From: Roseiconus lacunae
GTDB taxonomy: Bacteria; Planctomycetota; Planctomycetia; Pirellulales; Pirellulaceae
DNA: 64,000 nucleotides
Direction of reading: 5' to 3'
Assembly (NCBI RefSeq): GCF_008312935.1
Contig: NZ_VSZO01000053.1
Span: 124,001 to 188,000, forward strand
Both the position numbers and the translations under genes were made by a program. Positions 1 to 9,492 of this stretch are shown one piece after another. Numbering within the stretch: the first letter of the stretch is position 1; each line of letters opens with the position of its first letter. The notes under the pieces are model-generated. The model was not told the origin of the DNA and did not search any database. It saw only the letters and a program-made list of their open reading frames with translations.

Positions 1-1454
1 AACCCGATGAAAACCTGCGACCGATCGGCGATTCCATCGAAGTCGTATCGCCCGCACGGACGCTAATCGAGCCTTCCGACCGTATCGTCCAGCAATCTCG
101 TTTACAATCCGCCGCGATCCCACAGTTGCCGGTGATGCAGCATTGGCCCGCCGGAAAAATGATCGATCAAGTCGCCCAGTCCTGCAACGGATGTGGACGC
201 TGCCGAACGACCGCTGCCGATGAACGGCAGTGCCCCGTCTACCGGACGATGCGTGACGAAGAATCGACGCCCCGGGCGAAAGCCAATTTGCTGCGCGGCG
301 TTTTAAGCGGCAAGATCGAGGTCGAAGCACTGGCCGGCGATCGCGCCAAAGCGGTCGCCGACTTGTGTTTCAATTGCCACCAGTGCCGCGTCGAATGCCC
401 CTCGACGGTCGACATTCCTAAAATCGTTGGCGAACTGAAAGCACACTACGTCTCGACGAATGGATTGCCCCTCTCCGAACGGCTCTTCACCCGACTGGAT
501 TCGATCGCAAGCATTGGTGCGAAACTGCCGCGTCTTTCAAACTTTCTATTGCAAAATCGAATCGCACGATGGCTCGCCGAGCAGATGTTTGGGCTGGTTT
601 CGACAAGAGAACTTCCGGCGATTGCGGACACCAGTTTTATTCGCTACGCGGCGCGGCGACGGTGGACGAAAAAGATCAACAGCGAGGGCACCAAGGTGCT
701 TTACTTTGTCGATCATTATGCCAACTACCATGATCCTGACATCGGGCGGGCGCTAGCCGAAGTCCTGCAACAAAACGGGATCGGTCTGTACGTTCCGACG
801 TCGCAATCGGGAAGCGGAATGGCGCGGATCACTGCCGGCGATTTGAAGGGGGCTCGCCGCATCGGACGACGCAATCTGCGTTTGCTGGCCGAAGCGATCC
901 GGAATGGTTACACCGTGGTCGCGACGGAACCATCGGCGGTCTTGTGCCTGAAACACGAATACCCCAACTTATTTGACGACGAAGATGCTTACCTGGTTGC
1001 CGAAAATTCATATGAAGCATGTGACTTCCTGGTCCATCTGAATCATGCGGGAAAACTTGATCTCGATCTGCATATGATCGATGCACACTTCGCCTATCAC
1101 CGACCATGTCACCTAAGAGTGCTCGATCCGGAAATCGCCGCGGTCGAACTATTGAAGATGATCCCGGGGCTGCAGGTCGAACACGTCGAAGGCGGTTGCA
1201 GCGGAATGGCGGGCACGTGGGGACTACAGCGACGCAACTATCGTAATAGCCTGCGAATCGGCTGGCCGATGATTTCTGCGATGCGTTCAAGCGGAATCCC
1301 CATCGCATCGACCGAATGCAGTGCGTGCAAGATGCAGATCGAACATGCCGCCGGACTACAGACGATCCATCCGATTAAGTTGTTGGCCTATGCATACGGG
1401 CGATTTCCTAAGGTCGGTGAACAATTGGGGTTGTTGAAAAACGACGCGTCATGA
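1..1454 (+). CDS. FAD-linked oxidase / Fe-S oxidoreductase, C-terminal part (left-truncated)
   Basis: The reading frame is open from base 3 with no stop, so the gene starts outside the window; an internal TTG at 126 is not its start. The visible part is a GlpC/CCG-type iron-sulfur module. A ferredoxin-like pair of motifs (CNGCGRC near base 185, then a second set FNCHQCRVECP near base 370) binds two [4Fe-4S] clusters. Two CCG-like motifs follow: HRPCHLRV near 1100 with GCSGMAG near 1197, and STECSACK near 1310. In planctomycetes this module is usually fused behind a GlcD-like FAD domain, giving a protein of about 1000 residues that oxidises a 2-hydroxy acid; the FAD part is not visible here, so that is inference. 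The stop codon overlaps the start of moaD by 4 bases (ATGA). Confidence 0.85.
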   Translation, partial: PDENLRPIGDSIEVVSPARTLIEPSDRIVQQSRLQSAAIPQLPVMQHWPAGKMIDQVAQSCNGCGRCRTTAADERQCPVYRTMRDEESTPRAKANLLRGVLSGKIEVEALAGDRAKAVADLCFNCHQCRVECPSTVDIPKIVGELKAHYVSTNGLPLSERLFTRLDSIASIGAKLPRLSNFLLQNRIARWLAEQMFGLVSTRELPAIADTSFIRYAARRRWTKKINSEGTKVLYFVDHYANYHDPDIGRALAEVLQQNGIGLYVPTSQSGSGMARITAGDLKGARRIGRRNLRLLAEAIRNGYTVVATEPSAVLCLKHEYPNLFDDEDAYLVAENSYEACDFLVHLNHAGKLDLDLHMIDAHFAYHRPCHLRVLDPEIAAVELLKMIPGLQVEHVEGGCSGMAGTWGLQRRNYRNSLRIGWPMISAMRSSGIPIASTECSACKMQIEHAAGLQTIHPIKLLAYAYGRFPKVGEQLGLLKNDAS

Positions 1455-1702
1455 TGAAATTGAAAGTTCTCCTGTTCGCCGGGCTACGCGAAGCGGCCCA
1501 GGCATCGAGCATCGAAGTCGAAATCAAAACACCGGCGACCGCGAACGATGTGGTCGACGAAGTTGCGAAGCGATTGCCGTCTGCCGCGACGTTGATTCGG
1601 CTCAGTCGACTTGCGATCGACCAATCCTATGTTGCCGATGACGCGGTGGTGACCGCCGATGCAAAAGAATTCGCGTTGATCCCGCCAGTCAGTGGAGGCT
1701 AA
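1451..1702 (+). CDS. moaD: Molybdopterin synthase small subunit MoaD
   Basis: An 83-residue ubiquitin-like protein ending in the diagnostic Gly-Gly (PPVSGG). In the MoaD family this tail is adenylated and thiocarboxylated, and the thiocarboxylate donates sulfur to precursor Z through MoaE during molybdopterin synthesis. The N-terminal beta strand (KLKVLLFAGLREA) and the stretch before the tail (FALIPPVSGG) match the family. Two ATGs stand in tandem at 1451 and 1454; the first overlaps the upstream stop as ATGA, pointing to translational coupling with the Fe-S oxidoreductase. moaE follows after about 190 bases and a cysteine desulfurase-like gene after that, so the cluster holds a sulfur carrier, its catalytic partner and a possible sulfur source. 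No moeB-type activating enzyme is seen nearby. Confidence 0.9.
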   Translation: MMKLKVLLFAGLREAAQASSIEVEIKTPATANDVVDEVAKRLPSAATLIRLSRLAIDQSYVADDAVVTADAKEFALIPPVSGG

Positions 1703-1892
1703 ATCAGTGCCGCGTCTAGAACCAGTGTTTGGAGTCGGTTTATCAGCCCGGTGATCAATCAGAAACGGTGGCGAAGGCCAATCGGCGGATTCTCATTGCC
1801 AGAACTGACGCAACACCAGTGCCGGTCAATTCAACGGCGAAACGCGATTGCCGGGCCCGATAAAATAGTACACTCACGTCACGATTAACTTG

Positions 1893-2336
1893 ATGGAATC
1901 TTCCCTTGCCGTTCTGGTGCGACTCGTCCATGCACCGATTCAGCTTGCGCAATGGTCCGACCAATTGGGCGACCCCGACATTGGGGCGCAGGGGTGGTTT
2001 GCCGGCGTGACCCGCCGAAAAACCAAAGATGACGCCGGTGTGGTACGCGTGACGCACACGTTGCATTATGAAGCCCACTCGACCATGGCACTTTCCGAAC
2101 TGGATCGAATCGCCACCGAAGCGACGAAGCGTTTTCGCTTGACCAAGGTCATCGTGATTCATCGGCTTGGTGAAGTCCCGATCGGCCAAGTGAGTGTGTT
2201 GGTCGGCTGTTGTAGTGGACACCGCCCGGAAACGTTCGCCGCGCTTCCCTGGATCATGGATGGACTTAAGTCAAACGTCCCGATCTGGAAACGAGAAACC
2301 TACCAAGACCAATCGACCGAATGGATTCACCCGTGA
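1893..2336 (+). CDS. moaE: Molybdopterin synthase catalytic subunit MoaE
   Basis: A 147-residue protein matching MoaE, which transfers two sulfur atoms from MoaD thiocarboxylate to cyclic pyranopterin monophosphate. Family landmarks in order are the Gly-rich segment (GAQGWFAGVTR), LHYEAHSTMA, VIHRLGEVPIG, the conserved CSGHRPETF, and the lysine-bearing active-site segment LKSNVPIWKRE. I choose ATG at 1893; a TTG lies one codon upstream. The 3' end overlaps the next gene by 16 bases, so moaE and the class V aminotransferase gene are almost certainly co-transcribed. Length is normal for the family and no key residue looks lost. Confidence 0.92.
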   Translation: MESSLAVLVRLVHAPIQLAQWSDQLGDPDIGAQGWFAGVTRRKTKDDAGVVRVTHTLHYEAHSTMALSELDRIATEATKRFRLTKVIVIHRLGEVPIGQVSVLVGCCSGHRPETFAALPWIMDGLKSNVPIWKRETYQDQSTEWIHP

Positions 2337-3529
2337 GCCCGCGTTTGTATTTTGATCAGGCGGCGACGAGCGTCCCGAAGCCATCGGCGACGATCGAAAC
2401 GATGCGCGAACACATGTTGAAACACGAGGCCGCAGTCGGGCGCGGAACGTATCGATCTGCGGTGCATGCCGGCGGAATCATCGCCAGCCTTCGTGAAGAA
2501 CTCGCCCGTTGGATCCATGCCGTTTCTGCGAACGAAATCTCGCTTCAAAATGGCGGCACCGAGGCCCTAAACGTCGGCATCTTTGGATTAATACGTCCCG
2601 GCGATCACGTCGTCACCACAGCGGCCGAACATAATAGTGTCCTGCGACCGCTCCACCATCTGTCGCTACAACAGCAGGTCCAGCTTACGATCGTTGACGT
2701 CAATGCGAGTGGCCGAGTGTCTCCCGAGGCCGTGATGGGGGCCGTCCGCGAGGAGACGTCGATGGTCGCCGTGCTGACGGCGAGCAACGTGAATGGGACC
2801 ATTCAACCGATCGAAGATCTCGGCCAGCGACTGGCAGAACACTTTGCTCACACCGCGAAACCGATTTTTTTGACCGACGCGGCACAGTCGTTTGGCTATC
2901 GACGAATCAACGTTCAACAAGCAGAGGTGGATGTCCTGGCCGCGCCGGGGCACAAAGGTGGACAAGGCCCTTTGGGGACCGGCTTCTTGTATGTCCGCCA
3001 AAAATTACACCCGCGTATCCGACCGCTCATCCTGGGTGGGACGGGCAGTCAATCCGATCGGCTTGAGATGCCAACCCTTTTCCCGCATGCCTTCGAAGCA
3101 GGCAATATGAATGTTCCCGCGTACGCCGGTTGGTTGGCCGGACTTCGTGCGCGACGCGGTGATCGTTCCGCAGCCGATACCTTGGATGAAACCGCACGGA
3201 AGCTGAGTTCGATCGCAGAGGACCTGTATCGGCGACTGGAAACCGTTCCCGGGGTTCGTGTGATCGGTCGTCCGAAACACCCGAAGCTACCCATCGTCAG
3301 CTTGGAAATTGAAGGACTGCCGGCAAGCGATGCGGCGAGCATCTTGGACAGTGAGTTTGGAATCGAAGTCCGATCGGGCCTGCACTGCGCGGCGCTCATT
3401 CACCGAGCCATCGGATCTCCATCCGATGGAACACTGCGAGTCAGTTGTTCGGCCGAGACCTCTGACGAGGATCTCGACCGATTGATCGATGCGATCGGCC
3501 AATTGACGGCCGGCGCGAGCAGTTTCTGA
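2321..3529 (+). CDS. Cysteine desulfurase-like class V aminotransferase
   Basis: A 402-residue fold-type I PLP enzyme of the SufS/NifS class V family. Visible landmarks are the N-terminal YFDQAATSVPKP, the cofactor-binding NGGTEALN, the DAAQSFGYRR segment, the PLP lysine in APGHKGGQGPLGTGFLYV, and a C-terminal RSGLHCAALIHR whose Cys is placed like the persulfide cysteine of cysteine desulfurases. It would take sulfur from cysteine and release alanine. It overlaps moaE by 16 bases, so a role in charging MoaD with sulfur is a reasonable inference; a general desulfurase role cannot be excluded. ATG at 2321 is used; a GTG at 2333 is an alternative start. Confidence 0.88.
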   Translation: MDSPVSPRLYFDQAATSVPKPSATIETMREHMLKHEAAVGRGTYRSAVHAGGIIASLREELARWIHAVSANEISLQNGGTEALNVGIFGLIRPGDHVVTTAAEHNSVLRPLHHLSLQQQVQLTIVDVNASGRVSPEAVMGAVREETSMVAVLTASNVNGTIQPIEDLGQRLAEHFAHTAKPIFLTDAAQSFGYRRINVQQAEVDVLAAPGHKGGQGPLGTGFLYVRQKLHPRIRPLILGGTGSQSDRLEMPTLFPHAFEAGNMNVPAYAGWLAGLRARRGDRSAADTLDETARKLSSIAEDLYRRLETVPGVRVIGRPKHPKLPIVSLEIEGLPASDAASILDSEFGIEVRSGLHCAALIHRAIGSPSDGTLRVSCSAETSDEDLDRLIDAIGQLTAGASSF

Positions 3530-3558
3530 TCGCGCCGACCGACTTGGGCATTCGTCCG

Positions 3559-6500
3559 CTATTTCAGCGGCTCGCCAAATGCGACGATTTGATAAAGGTG
3601 AAACGTGCCTTTGCCGTCTAAGCCGATGCGAATGAATTGCGCGTCGATCCCGGACGGAAAATCGATCATCCATTCGCCTTTCATTGACTCGGCGGTCCAG
3701 ACTTTCTCGAACGTCTCGCCGTCCATGCTGGCCCAAACCGTTAGTCCTTCGGCGCGTTCGTAGAACTGGCCATTGCGACGATTGACCAACTTCAAGTGCT
3801 TGATGTGACTCGGCTGCGACAGACGGATGGTCACTGCCGGTGACTCGACGTCATGCTCGGAATGAAACGCGAAATCAAAGTCTTTTCGGCCGACCGGTGT
3901 AAACAGCAAATGCGGGTCGCGATTCCAATCCGAGTTTCTGAACTGCTGGCCCAAGCGGACCATCGCATCGGAAGTTAGTTCCGGATGACCTTGGTGCGAG
4001 CGCAGCTTCGGCGGTTCATGATAGGACGCGCCGATCCAGCCGTCATTGCGGACTTGAGAGACATTGGTTCGGCTGACAAGGTACTCGATCAAATCCAAGA
4101 ACTCGATCGGAGCGATCTGCTTGGCCAAGCCCTCGGGCATTGAACTTGCTTTCATCGGTTTTTCGATTTCGATGTCGTCTAGCAAGATCTCTTTTTGCTT
4201 ACCGTCGGCAATCCCCAAGGTCACTTTTTGCTCGTCTTTGGCGATGACGAATCCGTTGAATGTATCGCCATCGACGGTCAGAATGTTGACCGTTTCAAAG
4301 CCCTTGCTGATCTCCGCGTTGGGCATTAGCACCGATTGAATGATCTGAGATTTATTCAGTCGCGAACCCACATGGGTGAGTTCGGGACCGAACGGTTTGC
4401 CCAGGTCACCGATCTTATGACAAGCCGAGCAGACTTGTTTGTACACGGCCTCGCCACGCCGCGCATTTCCACCGCGTAACCCTGCGAGTGTTCCGATTGC
4501 TCGATTGCGATCGGCGTCCGAAGCGTCGACATCTTCGGCGATTTCGAGCGGTAAAACCGCGGCGCCGCCGGGGCCATTGATCTTGCGGAAACGCGAGAAG
4601 AAGGCTCTCGCAGATTCCGAGCTGTTGGCCAGAAATCCCGCTCCCTTTTCTTTGCCGCTCCACATCGGTTCGAGAGCATAAAGGGTATGTTCGAGCGTGT
4701 AGGCTAACCAATAATCCATTGGGTGATCGACCACACTGAGTGCCAATTCGAGCGCGTCGGGCGTGTCCAGGAAACTAATTCCGCGAACCGCTTCCAGACG
4801 GACGCGGGGGTGGGAATCGCTGGTTGCTTCGGCTAAGTAGTCATGCGCCGTTTCGATACGTTCGATTTCGTTGGTGATCGTGTGGATCGCTGCCGCGCGG
4901 GCGAGTGGTTCATCGCTACCCAGGATTCGGTCGAGCAAATCGGTGTCGACTTGGCGAAAGCTCTCTTGGATCCACATCGCTTCGCACAACTGCATTGGGT
5001 CGCTGGTCTCGGCAATCCATGACTTGATCGCCGACAAAACCGCTGCTTTGTCGCGTTCGCGTAGCACACGTCGTACGCGATACCGTGTTCGAAGTTCCGG
5101 AACCAACAGTTCTTCCAGCAACCGAGCTTCGCTCATCTCGGTCAGGTCGGCCTTTGATAACAGCGGCTTGTGCTTATTTACCAGTCGGTAGACGCGACCG
5201 TGTGTGTGGTCACGGTTGGGGTCACGTTGTGAATATTGCATGTGTCCGATCAAGGCATTGCACCAATCCCCAAACCAAACAGCCCCGTCGGGACCAATTT
5301 TAGGGTCGACGGGACGAAAGATCATGTCGGTCGAAGAAAGTAGGTCGTCAACCCGCTCGCCTTCGTAACCAGCCTGTTCTTCTTGGGCACGCAAATTGAA
5401 ACGCGGCATTCCGTGCATGTTGATGACGCAGGCATAAATGAACTGCCCTTGAACTTCGTCGGGCAGATGTCGCGACAGCAGGAACTCGTTTCCAACGGCA
5501 GGCCGCATCCCTTGATTGTCGAACACCGGTGTGAGTGTTTTTCGGGTGTTGACTTCCTTGCCGAACAGCGGCGAAATCCAGTGCTGTTTCGCGTTCGTAC
5601 CGTCACCGACGATTCCATTCCCCCACTGATCAAACACCAAGCACCACGGGTTACCATAGCCGGGGGTGCGATAGTGCAGAAACTTGCCACTGATCGGGTC
5701 GTAAACGTAGGCACCGCCGGTACCTTTATTACGAAACGGTCCCCACGGGGTTTCTAGCGTCGTCGACAGGGCGATCCCTTCGAGCATGTGCAAGTAACCG
5801 CCGTGCGAAAACTCCCAAGCGCCCATCGTATGGTGGGTATCATCGGTGGCGATTCCATCGATTAATTGAATGACCTCGTCGGCTTTGTCATCACCGTCGG
5901 TGTCTTTCAAAAATAAGATCCGGGGCTCATCGACGACCAAGACTCCGCCGTCGTAGAACTCAAAGCCGGTCGGGCAGATCAACTTGTCGTAAAACGTCTT
6001 GCACTTGTCTGCTTTTCCGTCGCCGTCGGTGTCTTCAAAAATTAACAATCGGTCGCTCGGCGGCGCCGCGCCGGGTTGCCATTGCGGATAGTTGGGCATG
6101 CAGGAGACCCACAAGCGGCCTTTGGCGTCGAACGCAAGCTGGTTGGGGTTGGCAAGTTCGGGGAACTCACGTTCGGATGCAAACAGCTTGACTTCCATTC
6201 CATCGGGAACGGTCATCATTTCGATTGACTCTTCCGGTGTCGGGTACTCCAGCGATTTAGGTTCGCGATACTTTCGGAAGTTATCGTCGCGAGTCCCGAA
6301 CATGGTTTCCGGGATTACTACGTCACCGGTCGTGGAATCATCGGGAACGTTGGGGACGGATTTGTTTTCAGCCAAATCCCAAATGTACTGATCACGAACG
6401 GCAACCATCTTGCGGATCTTTCGATACTCGCTGGGGAAGGTTTCGGTATCCCAAGTTCGACGGCCACCGTAAACGTACCAGCCATTTAGCATGCGATAGT

Positions 6501-7347
6501 CTTGCAAATGCAACCATGACTTGTCGTTGACCCAGTGACGAATTACCTCCGCGTCGATCCCATCAGAGTCAGCACCGGTCGTGGGCGTTGCGTTTGAGAA
6601 CAAGGCTTCGCGAAGCAGCTTCGCGATCAACTTGTCGCCTTGTTCGTTGAGGTGCAATCCGTTGATCGTGTATTGCATTCCCGGCGATTGTGCGAAGGCG
6701 GATTCGGTATCCGTGAATAGATCGACAAACGGAACGGCAAGTTCCTTTGCCAACGATTCGATCGCGTCTCGGTACTGCTTTAGGGCTTGGTTTCGAGTGT
6801 TGGCGTCGGGGTGCAACGGGTTCCCGGTCGATTCGAATGCCGCCGGGCTGATCAAAACGAACTGGGCGTCACCGCCGGAATGCTTCGCATTCGTTTCCTT
6901 CAGGTAGGCCCGGTAGTCTTTGACAAATTGTTCGACCGATGCTCGGTCGGCCCCTCGGTAAGATTCATTCGTCCCAAAGAAACACAAGTACGCCTGGGGA
7001 GCAAAGACGGCGAGTGGGTCATCGATATCGGTGTAGTTGCTAGGACGCTGGCGAACAGAAACTTCGTCGGCAGGCCAGCAGAAATTGCGAAATTGAATCT
7101 GCTTGTCCGAATGCGCCAAATGTAGATCGGTTTCAAAGTAACCGTACAAATTCATTCGCTCGCCGAGCGAACTACCGACGGCAACCAATTTGGTACCTTT
7201 GGTCAATTCGAGTTTTGGCTGCGTCGCAGTTCCCGACGTCGCGGCTCCCGTTTCTGCGGACACATCGCACGGCGAAATGAATCCGCCCAATGGCGAAATT
7301 AAGATAGCCAGCGGAATCGTGGCGAACCAAGCAATCAAACGCTTCAT
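3559..7347 (-). CDS. PVC-type haem-binding protein: SGNH + propeller + HEAT + cytochrome c + C-terminal sandwich
   Basis: About 1262 residues from ATG 7347, which has an AAAGGA ribosome site and opens a clean signal peptide (MKRLIAWFATIPLA); the open frame runs 35 codons further upstream without signal features. Domains in order: SGNH/GDSL-like hydrolase (VAVGSSLGERMN, then FFGTNESY and GLHLNEQGDK, about 30-260); a beta-propeller of the planctomycete membrane-bound dehydrogenase type (PDGMEVKLFASEREFP onward, about 390-760) with calcium-like DTDGDGKADK and DTDGDDKADE motifs; HEAT-like helices (about 770-930); a c-type cytochrome with CSACH at about 973-977 and a candidate axial Met near 1070; and a C-terminal discoidin-like beta sandwich. 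It is probably periplasmic and oxidises or binds a carbohydrate. The substrate is unknown. Confidence 0.85.
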   Translation of the reverse strand: MKRLIAWFATIPLAILISPLGGFISPCDVSAETGAATSGTATQPKLELTKGTKLVAVGSSLGERMNLYGYFETDLHLAHSDKQIQFRNFCWPADEVSVRQRPSNYTDIDDPLAVFAPQAYLCFFGTNESYRGADRASVEQFVKDYRAYLKETNAKHSGGDAQFVLISPAAFESTGNPLHPDANTRNQALKQYRDAIESLAKELAVPFVDLFTDTESAFAQSPGMQYTINGLHLNEQGDKLIAKLLREALFSNATPTTGADSDGIDAEVIRHWVNDKSWLHLQDYRMLNGWYVYGGRRTWDTETFPSEYRKIRKMVAVRDQYIWDLAENKSVPNVPDDSTTGDVVIPETMFGTRDDNFRKYREPKSLEYPTPEESIEMMTVPDGMEVKLFASEREFPELANPNQLAFDAKGRLWVSCMPNYPQWQPGAAPPSDRLLIFEDTDGDGKADKCKTFYDKLICPTGFEFYDGGVLVVDEPRILFLKDTDGDDKADEVIQLIDGIATDDTHHTMGAWEFSHGGYLHMLEGIALSTTLETPWGPFRNKGTGGAYVYDPISGKFLHYRTPGYGNPWCLVFDQWGNGIVGDGTNAKQHWISPLFGKEVNTRKTLTPVFDNQGMRPAVGNEFLLSRHLPDEVQGQFIYACVINMHGMPRFNLRAQEEQAGYEGERVDDLLSSTDMIFRPVDPKIGPDGAVWFGDWCNALIGHMQYSQRDPNRDHTHGRVYRLVNKHKPLLSKADLTEMSEARLLEELLVPELRTRYRVRRVLRERDKAAVLSAIKSWIAETSDPMQLCEAMWIQESFRQVDTDLLDRILGSDEPLARAAAIHTITNEIERIETAHDYLAEATSDSHPRVRLEAVRGISFLDTPDALELALSVVDHPMDYWLAYTLEHTLYALEPMWSGKEKGAGFLANSSESARAFFSRFRKINGPGGAAVLPLEIAEDVDASDADRNRAIGTLAGLRGGNARRGEAVYKQVCSACHKIGDLGKPFGPELTHVGSRLNKSQIIQSVLMPNAEISKGFETVNILTVDGDTFNGFVIAKDEQKVTLGIADGKQKEILLDDIEIEKPMKASSMPEGLAKQIAPIEFLDLIEYLVSRTNVSQVRNDGWIGASYHEPPKLRSHQGHPELTSDAMVRLGQQFRNSDWNRDPHLLFTPVGRKDFDFAFHSEHDVESPAVTIRLSQPSHIKHLKLVNRRNGQFYERAEGLTVWASMDGETFEKVWTAESMKGEWMIDFPSGIDAQFIRIGLDGKGTFHLYQIVAFGEPLK

Positions 7348-7683
7348 GTTTGTCCTTTGAGAAATAAATGCCTTCACGGTTCCGAGACCGATTCCGGCAG
7401 ATGAGGTGGGTGGGGTTTGGCTGCAGTCGAAAGAGGTTGACTTTGGTGCCAAGGACTGCGAGCGAGAGCATCAGTAGTATAGTTCAAGCGTTCCCAATCG
7501 ATGACGCCTATCTGTGCGGCAATGTGCTACGGTGCAAGCCCGGTAGCACGGTAGGGCTGGTTCATGATCCGTGGCTGGGGGCCTTCGCTTCGCCACCGCT
7601 TGAAACCACTTCGGGGAACGATCACTTTGTTGGCGATTGCCGCTGCGGCCCCATGCGTCTGAACACCCAAACATCCTCTATCG
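7348..7683. other. Intergenic region with a short hairpin
   Basis: A 336-base divergent gap between the large haem protein (minus) and the YdcF-like gene (plus). It should hold the promoters of both. A perfect 7-bp inverted repeat GTGCTAC/GTAGCAC (7524-7530 and 7543-7549, 12-base loop) is present. I see no RNA family and no credible small gene in it. Confidence 0.5.
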
Positions 7684-8637
7684 ATGAACCTACCGTTGTC
7701 CACCGACCCTTCGAGCCCTTCGAGTGATTCATCCGGCAGCGACCAAACGCACCGAGGCACGGATTCCGTGTCCGGATGCGGATGGAAGCGAAGTTTACTT
7801 CCTGCGATCCTGGTTGCCGGCGGCTTGTCGGTGACAGTCGTCGGCTGGACCTGGGCCCTCGGCGGTCGGGCTTTAGCCGAACGTGTGATCACGGACCTAG
7901 CGATGCCTGTCGGGCAACTTTGGCTGCTCATGCTGATCGGAGCAATCACGGCGTACCGCTGTCAACACAAGGGGGTCGCGGCGACGTGCGCGTTCGTGTT
8001 TCTATTTGTCAGCACTATTTTCAATCCGATGGTATCAGGGGCCTTCTATGAAATGACTGAACTGATTCCTGAAAGCGATCCCGTCGAAGCCCTCGATCGA
8101 CCGCTCGATACGGTCGTCTTGCTGGGAGGATACGCGCGGCGAAATCAATTCGACAGGGTCGAGGTTTCGCCGGATGGCCACCGGTTAGTGACGACGGCCC
8201 AGCTATGGCACTCAGGGATGACCAAATCAATTATCTGTACTGGCTCGGCCCACATCGGAAACAACCATCCGTCGATCATCGGCCCCCAGCTGCTGCGATC
8301 GATTGGCGTTCCCGGTGAGATCATCCTTGGCATCCCAGGTGAAAATACGTTTCAGGAAATAGAGTCGCTCGAGGCGTTCCTAGAGGATCCACCGCAGCAG
8401 TGGCTGGACCTGGTCGACGCGAAAAATCCGCGTATCGGGTTGGTCACCAGCGCCTATCACATGAAGCGAGCACTCCGTTTGGCAAAAACTCGTGACATCG
8501 AATTCATTCCCATTCCGTGCGGTTTCAATGCATCCAATGACGGTTGGACGCCGCGGATGTTGGTTCCGAGTGCCGGAGCGGGACAAAATATGGCAATTGT
8601 TTGTAAAACTTTTCTGGCCTATTTGGTGGGTCGTTAG
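7684..8637 (+). CDS. YdcF/SanA/ElyC-like (DUF218) membrane protein
   Basis: A 317-residue protein with a polar Ser-rich N-terminus of about 35 residues and then three hydrophobic segments (LLPAILVAGGLSVTVVGW, QLWLLMLIGAITAY, ATCAFVFLFVSTIF). A DUF218 domain follows: TVVLLGGYARR, then GMTKSIICTGS, SIGVPGEIILG, ENTFQE and GLVTSAYHMKRAL. ElyC/SanA relatives in proteobacteria affect envelope integrity and cell-wall precursor use; the biochemical activity is not settled, so only the family is asserted. Two M/L-rich helices before the DUF218 domain give the usual membrane-anchored layout. The gene stands alone; I see no strong ribosome site before ATG 7684. Confidence 0.8.
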   Translation: MNLPLSTDPSSPSSDSSGSDQTHRGTDSVSGCGWKRSLLPAILVAGGLSVTVVGWTWALGGRALAERVITDLAMPVGQLWLLMLIGAITAYRCQHKGVAATCAFVFLFVSTIFNPMVSGAFYEMTELIPESDPVEALDRPLDTVVLLGGYARRNQFDRVEVSPDGHRLVTTAQLWHSGMTKSIICTGSAHIGNNHPSIIGPQLLRSIGVPGEIILGIPGENTFQEIESLEAFLEDPPQQWLDLVDAKNPRIGLVTSAYHMKRALRLAKTRDIEFIPIPCGFNASNDGWTPRMLVPSAGAGQNMAIVCKTFLAYLVGR

Positions 8638-9492
8638 TCACTTGTTGGGGGTCCCCTCGCGCTTCGAATCTCAAGCGATCCCCCCGAGCGTCGGCCTTCG
8701 GGCAACGCATTTCAGCCGATCAGGCAAGGCACGCGTCTGCCGCTCTTTCAGGCGGTGAAATAATCGTCCATTAGACTCCCCTAGCGTACCCCAGAAATAC
8801 TGTGACGGAGCGTTGCGCGGATGCTAAGAAATCTTCCTTATGAGATTGAGAAATATTGCCGGTGAACTGAGCAATCAGGTCATTTGAGAATCACCCAGTG
8901 GGAGGCCCTGTGGAGAGAACGAAAAAGGCCGGTTAGATTGGCTTCCGCTGTAAGAGGGCCCTCGTCGCAATGGTATCACTGTCAATCGCGATGAGGGTTT
9001 TCTTACCTGACTGAGGTGTCGGGACGCCGCAATCGGGTGGTTTTTTTAAGAAAAGTCGAGACGGCTACCCGCCAATGGACAAAAAATGTCGGCAAGCGAA
9101 CATAAACTCTGTCGGAAATTCGTAGTTTTCACGAATTTTGAAGACAACTGTTCGCTTTTCGCATAGAACCAGCCAATCTGGGCAGTCCGATACCGCCAGA
9201 AAGCTGATTGACGAAAGGGCGGATCGGATGAGGATCGTGGGACAAGTTGGACCGCGCTCAGACATTGATACCACTTCGTTCCCCAAGTTGGATTACCTTT
9301 AAATTTGGGGGGGCAAGTAGTGGGTGGTGAGAATGCCTTATCCGGATGTGGTGCACCGCCGGTCGGTGCAACGGAAACGAGGTCGAATCGAACAGAGACG
9401 ACGAAGACAAACTTATTGAACGGCGGTTGTGCTTTGCGACCCGTTCTTCGAACCCAGAAAAGCTTTTACCCCCCAAAGAGCTAGGAAACACG
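8638..9492. other. Long intergenic region before the response regulator
   Basis: An 855-base stretch without a credible protein gene. It includes the stem-loop at 8959-8997, and G-rich and A-rich tracts near 9000-9060 and 9300. Short open frames on both strands lack homology-like features. It probably carries the response-regulator promoter and possibly a small RNA ending at the stem-loop. Confidence 0.5.
8959..9003 (+). terminator. Stem-loop with T-rich tail, terminator-like
   Basis: CCCTCGTCGC (8959-8968) pairs with GCGATGAGGG (8988-8997) over 10 bp with one G-U, loop 19 bases, followed by TTTTCTT. It lies 320 bases after the nearest upstream stop codon, so it may end a small unannotated transcript rather than the YdcF-like mRNA. 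Confidence 0.5.

Noticed and set aside
7514-7560. Possible riboswitch (cobalamin-like) before the YdcF-like gene
   Set aside because: Only a short hairpin is present. I see no conserved riboswitch core, and the neighbouring genes do not suggest a ligand.
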